DNA of 6,452 bases from contig JAUWYM010000048.1 in assembly GCA_030615845.1 (NCBI GenBank), positions 1 to 6,452 of the forward strand, written 5' to 3'. A model generated the notes under the pieces. It did not search any database. It saw only the letters and a list, made by a program, of their open reading frames with translations, and was not told where the DNA came from. Source of the DNA: Thermoplasmatota archaeon (GTDB lineage Archaea > Thermoplasmatota > E2 > DHVEG-1). Positions 4,866 to 6,452 of the stretch are shown here, in pieces (within the stretch, counting starts at the first letter, position 1; each line of letters opens with the position of its first letter). Position numbers and translations under genes: made by a program.

Positions 4866-6452
4866 TTGTCTGCCTCCATGAGAAACGCTTTGAGAGGTAC
4901 TTCTTGGGTGAACGGGCGATCCACCGGTGGTTCAACATCGTTTACATTAATTCCTAGTTCTCTGAAGATACGCATGATGAGCTCGGTACAGGTCTTTCCA
5001 CCGCAGGGCCCCATTCCAACGCGAAGAGCAGCTTTTACGGCATTAATATCTCTCGTACCTGTTTTTTTGATATATTCAACAATTTCTTTTTTAGTGACTC
5101 GTTCACAACGACAGATAACAATTTCCTCATCAGAGGGTGTCTTAATTGCTTTCGTCTCTGTTTTCTTTTCTTGAGGTTTTTTTATTCTAATCCCTGCAAC
5201 AAGATTTACCTCTTTATAGGGAACCTCTAAAGACACCAGACGTCTTTTGTCCTGCCATTCCGACTCTTTTATAGCAATCACGTTACCCGTTCCGATCACC
5301 TCTCCCGCCATCCCTGTAGTTGTCACTTGTTGCCCAAGTTTAATAGTGCCGTCAGGCATCTCCCATGGGATGATGACTTGTGCGGTTTTTTTTGTTTTAT
5401 CATATCCTTTATCAACAAGCGTTATGGCAAGCCCAGGGCAGATGGTAACACATCGGCAGCATCCAAGACAGTTTCCTTCAAACTGGGGTCTTCCCATCAT
5501 CGAAGGTTCCTTTATTTTTATACTCTGTAAAACACATGCTTCCGTGCAGGGATTACAGGGTATCTCTTGGACGCAGTAGATCACAGGATATACATCTTTA
5601 TCTTTTGGAAGTGAATATGCTTCTTTTATGGGCCCTGGTCTACCGCGGAGGATATCAACCATTTCCTGCCATTCAGGCGGTACTTCAACATCATACTCCA
5701 TATCAATAAGCATCTGTCTCGCTGTTGTGCGACCAGAAAACATAGCAGCAGAAGCCTCTGCGATAACATCAGCATCTCCTGCGGCATAGGTTTTAAGTCC
5801 AAACTTTTCAGCTTGTTTTTTAAGTTCATCCACAGGAGTCAACCCTATAGCGATGAGTAATGTATCAGCTTCAAAAACCTCTTCAGTTCCTTTGATAGGT
5901 TTAAATTTGCTATCTATCTCGCATATAATGACGCGTTCTAGATGATTCTTTCCTTCAGCTCGTAATACTGTATGTGATGTGTAGATTGGAATTCCAAGAC
6001 GTTTGATTTTGTCAAGATGAACCTTGTAACCACTACATTCAGGAAGAGCCTCAACGATTCCTATAACATCGATTCCTGCCTGTAGGGCATGATATGCACC
6101 GATAAGACCAACGTTTCCTCCTCCAACAATGAACAACTTATCAGTTGGTTTGATAAGATCTCTGTTGACTAGTGTTTGAAAAGCACCGGCACCATACACA
6201 CCAGGGAGATCACAACCAGGAAACGCAAGTGTTTTTTCTCGTGCACCTGCTGTTATAAGCACCCTTTCTGGTTTTACAAGTGTATAGATACCGTCTTTTA
6301 TAATTCCGACAAAACCATCATCGAAGATGCCTACGACAGGAGAGTTTGTCCAGACATCTATGATTTTATCATTTTCTACAAGAGTTGCTAGTTCATCGCC
6401 AATGTCCATTCCACGAGTACCTGCAAAGCAGTCTCTGATTGATCCAAAAAAG
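4862..6452 (-). CDS. alpha-type electron-transfer flavoprotein subunit (FAD/NAD + ferredoxin + BFD-like domains), 5' end off the right edge
   Basis: The frame is open to the right edge. The 14 codons before the ATG at 6409 encode family-like sequence (FFGS...YAGTRG type, here FFGSIRDCFAGTRG), so that ATG is internal; 529 residues are in view. The first FAD motif (GXGXXG) is outside. Numbered from the internal Met, LITAGAREKTLAFPG (51-65) and VGGGNVG (95-101) form the pyridine-nucleotide-disulfide oxidoreductase core, with AAGDAD (209-214) the distal flavin contact. A two-[4Fe-4S] ferredoxin module follows: C279, C285, C288, C292, then C314, C317, C320, C324-Pro. A BFD-like [2Fe-2S] domain has C433-X-C435 and C469-X4-C474. 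This is the domain order of large subunits partnering DAO-type dehydrogenases (proline, D-hydroxyproline, opine, HcnB class). It accepts electrons from the beta subunit coded directly downstream (4-base overlap) and passes them to a ferredoxin, NAD(P) or quinone partner not visible here. Confidence 0.9.
   Translation of the reverse strand, partial: FFGSIRDCFAGTRGMDIGDELATLVENDKIIDVWTNSPVVGIFDDGFVGIIKDGIYTLVKPERVLITAGAREKTLAFPGCDLPGVYGAGAFQTLVNRDLIKPTDKLFIVGGGNVGLIGAYHALQAGIDVIGIVEALPECSGYKVHLDKIKRLGIPIYTSHTVLRAEGKNHLERVIICEIDSKFKPIKGTEEVFEADTLLIAIGLTPVDELKKQAEKFGLKTYAAGDADVIAEASAAMFSGRTTARQMLIDMEYDVEVPPEWQEMVDILRGRPGPIKEAYSLPKDKDVYPVIYCVQEIPCNPCTEACVLQSIKIKEPSMMGRPQFEGNCLGCCRCVTICPGLAITLVDKGYDKTKKTAQVIIPWEMPDGTIKLGQQVTTTGMAGEVIGTGNVIAIKESEWQDKRRLVSLEVPYKEVNLVAGIRIKKPQEKKTETKAIKTPSDEEIVICRCERVTKKEIVEYIKKTGTRDINAVKAALRVGMGPCGGKTCTELIMRIFRELGINVNDVEPPVDRPFTQEVPLKAFLMEADK
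4873..4877 (-). promoter_or_regulatory. GGAGG ribosome binding site inside the alpha gene
   Basis: GGAGG lies 7 nt before the GTG start of the beta-type subunit, within the last codons of the alpha-type gene. It fixes the GTG as the start and, with the 4-base GTGA overlap, indicates translational coupling and equal amounts of the two subunits. Confidence 0.75.

Noticed and set aside
6407..6409. ATG at 6409-6407 as the start of the alpha-type subunit.
   Set aside because: The frame continues upstream to the window edge with family-conserved sequence, and the N-terminal FAD-binding motif would be missing, so this Met is internal.

Overview
The window is most likely archaeal chromosomal DNA from a mesophilic to moderately thermophilic, peptide- or amino-acid-using euryarchaeon; a Thermoplasmatota-like lineage is a guess, not a demonstration. 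The reasons are polyprenol-phosphate-type glycosyltransferases, a membrane-anchored endonuclease related to archaeal Holliday junction resolvase, GGAGGTGATC-type ribosome binding sites, T-tract terminators rather than hairpin-plus-U terminators, and a proline/sarcosine-dehydrogenase-like flavoprotein pair of the kind studied in Thermococcales. No rRNA, tRNA, CRISPR array, insertion sequence or intact transposase gene is visible.

Layout. (1) Bases 1-1742, minus strand: a GT4-family (GT-B fold) glycosyltransferase whose 3' end runs off the left edge, preceded by a complete GT2 glycosyltransferase with two C-terminal membrane segments. (2) Bases 1743-2423: a 680-base non-coding divergent gap. 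It holds a GC-rich hairpin patch and at least six copies (plus one degenerate) of a 17-bp direct repeat, the last four at 23-25 bp spacing and the first three about 80 bp apart. This is the least explained part of the window. (3) Bases 2424-3116, plus strand: a second GT2 enzyme without membrane segments, followed by T-rich sequence. (4) Bases 3307-3684, plus strand: a 125-residue membrane-anchored PD-(D/E)XK nuclease-like protein. (5) Bases 3687-6452, minus strand: a translationally coupled operon of two flavoprotein subunits. The upstream alpha-type subunit is cut by the right edge and carries FAD/NAD, ferredoxin and BFD-type [2Fe-2S] domains. The downstream beta-type subunit is an amine/imino-acid-oxidising DAO-family protein.

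How the genes work together. The three glycosyltransferases form a glycan (lipid-linked sugar, N-glycan or surface polysaccharide) neighbourhood, with the two GT2 genes diverging from the repeat region. The alpha/beta pair should form one membrane-free dehydrogenase: beta oxidises a secondary amine or imino acid such as proline, sarcosine or hydroxyproline. Electrons would pass through the alpha subunit's FAD and iron-sulfur centres. The nuclease-like gene sits between the two blocks and ends 2 bp from the convergent oxidoreductase operon.

Start-codon note. Both GT2 genes seem to lack a standard start codon where the conserved fold and ribosome binding site predict one. A CTG (2424) and an ATT (1733-1731, minus) sit there instead.
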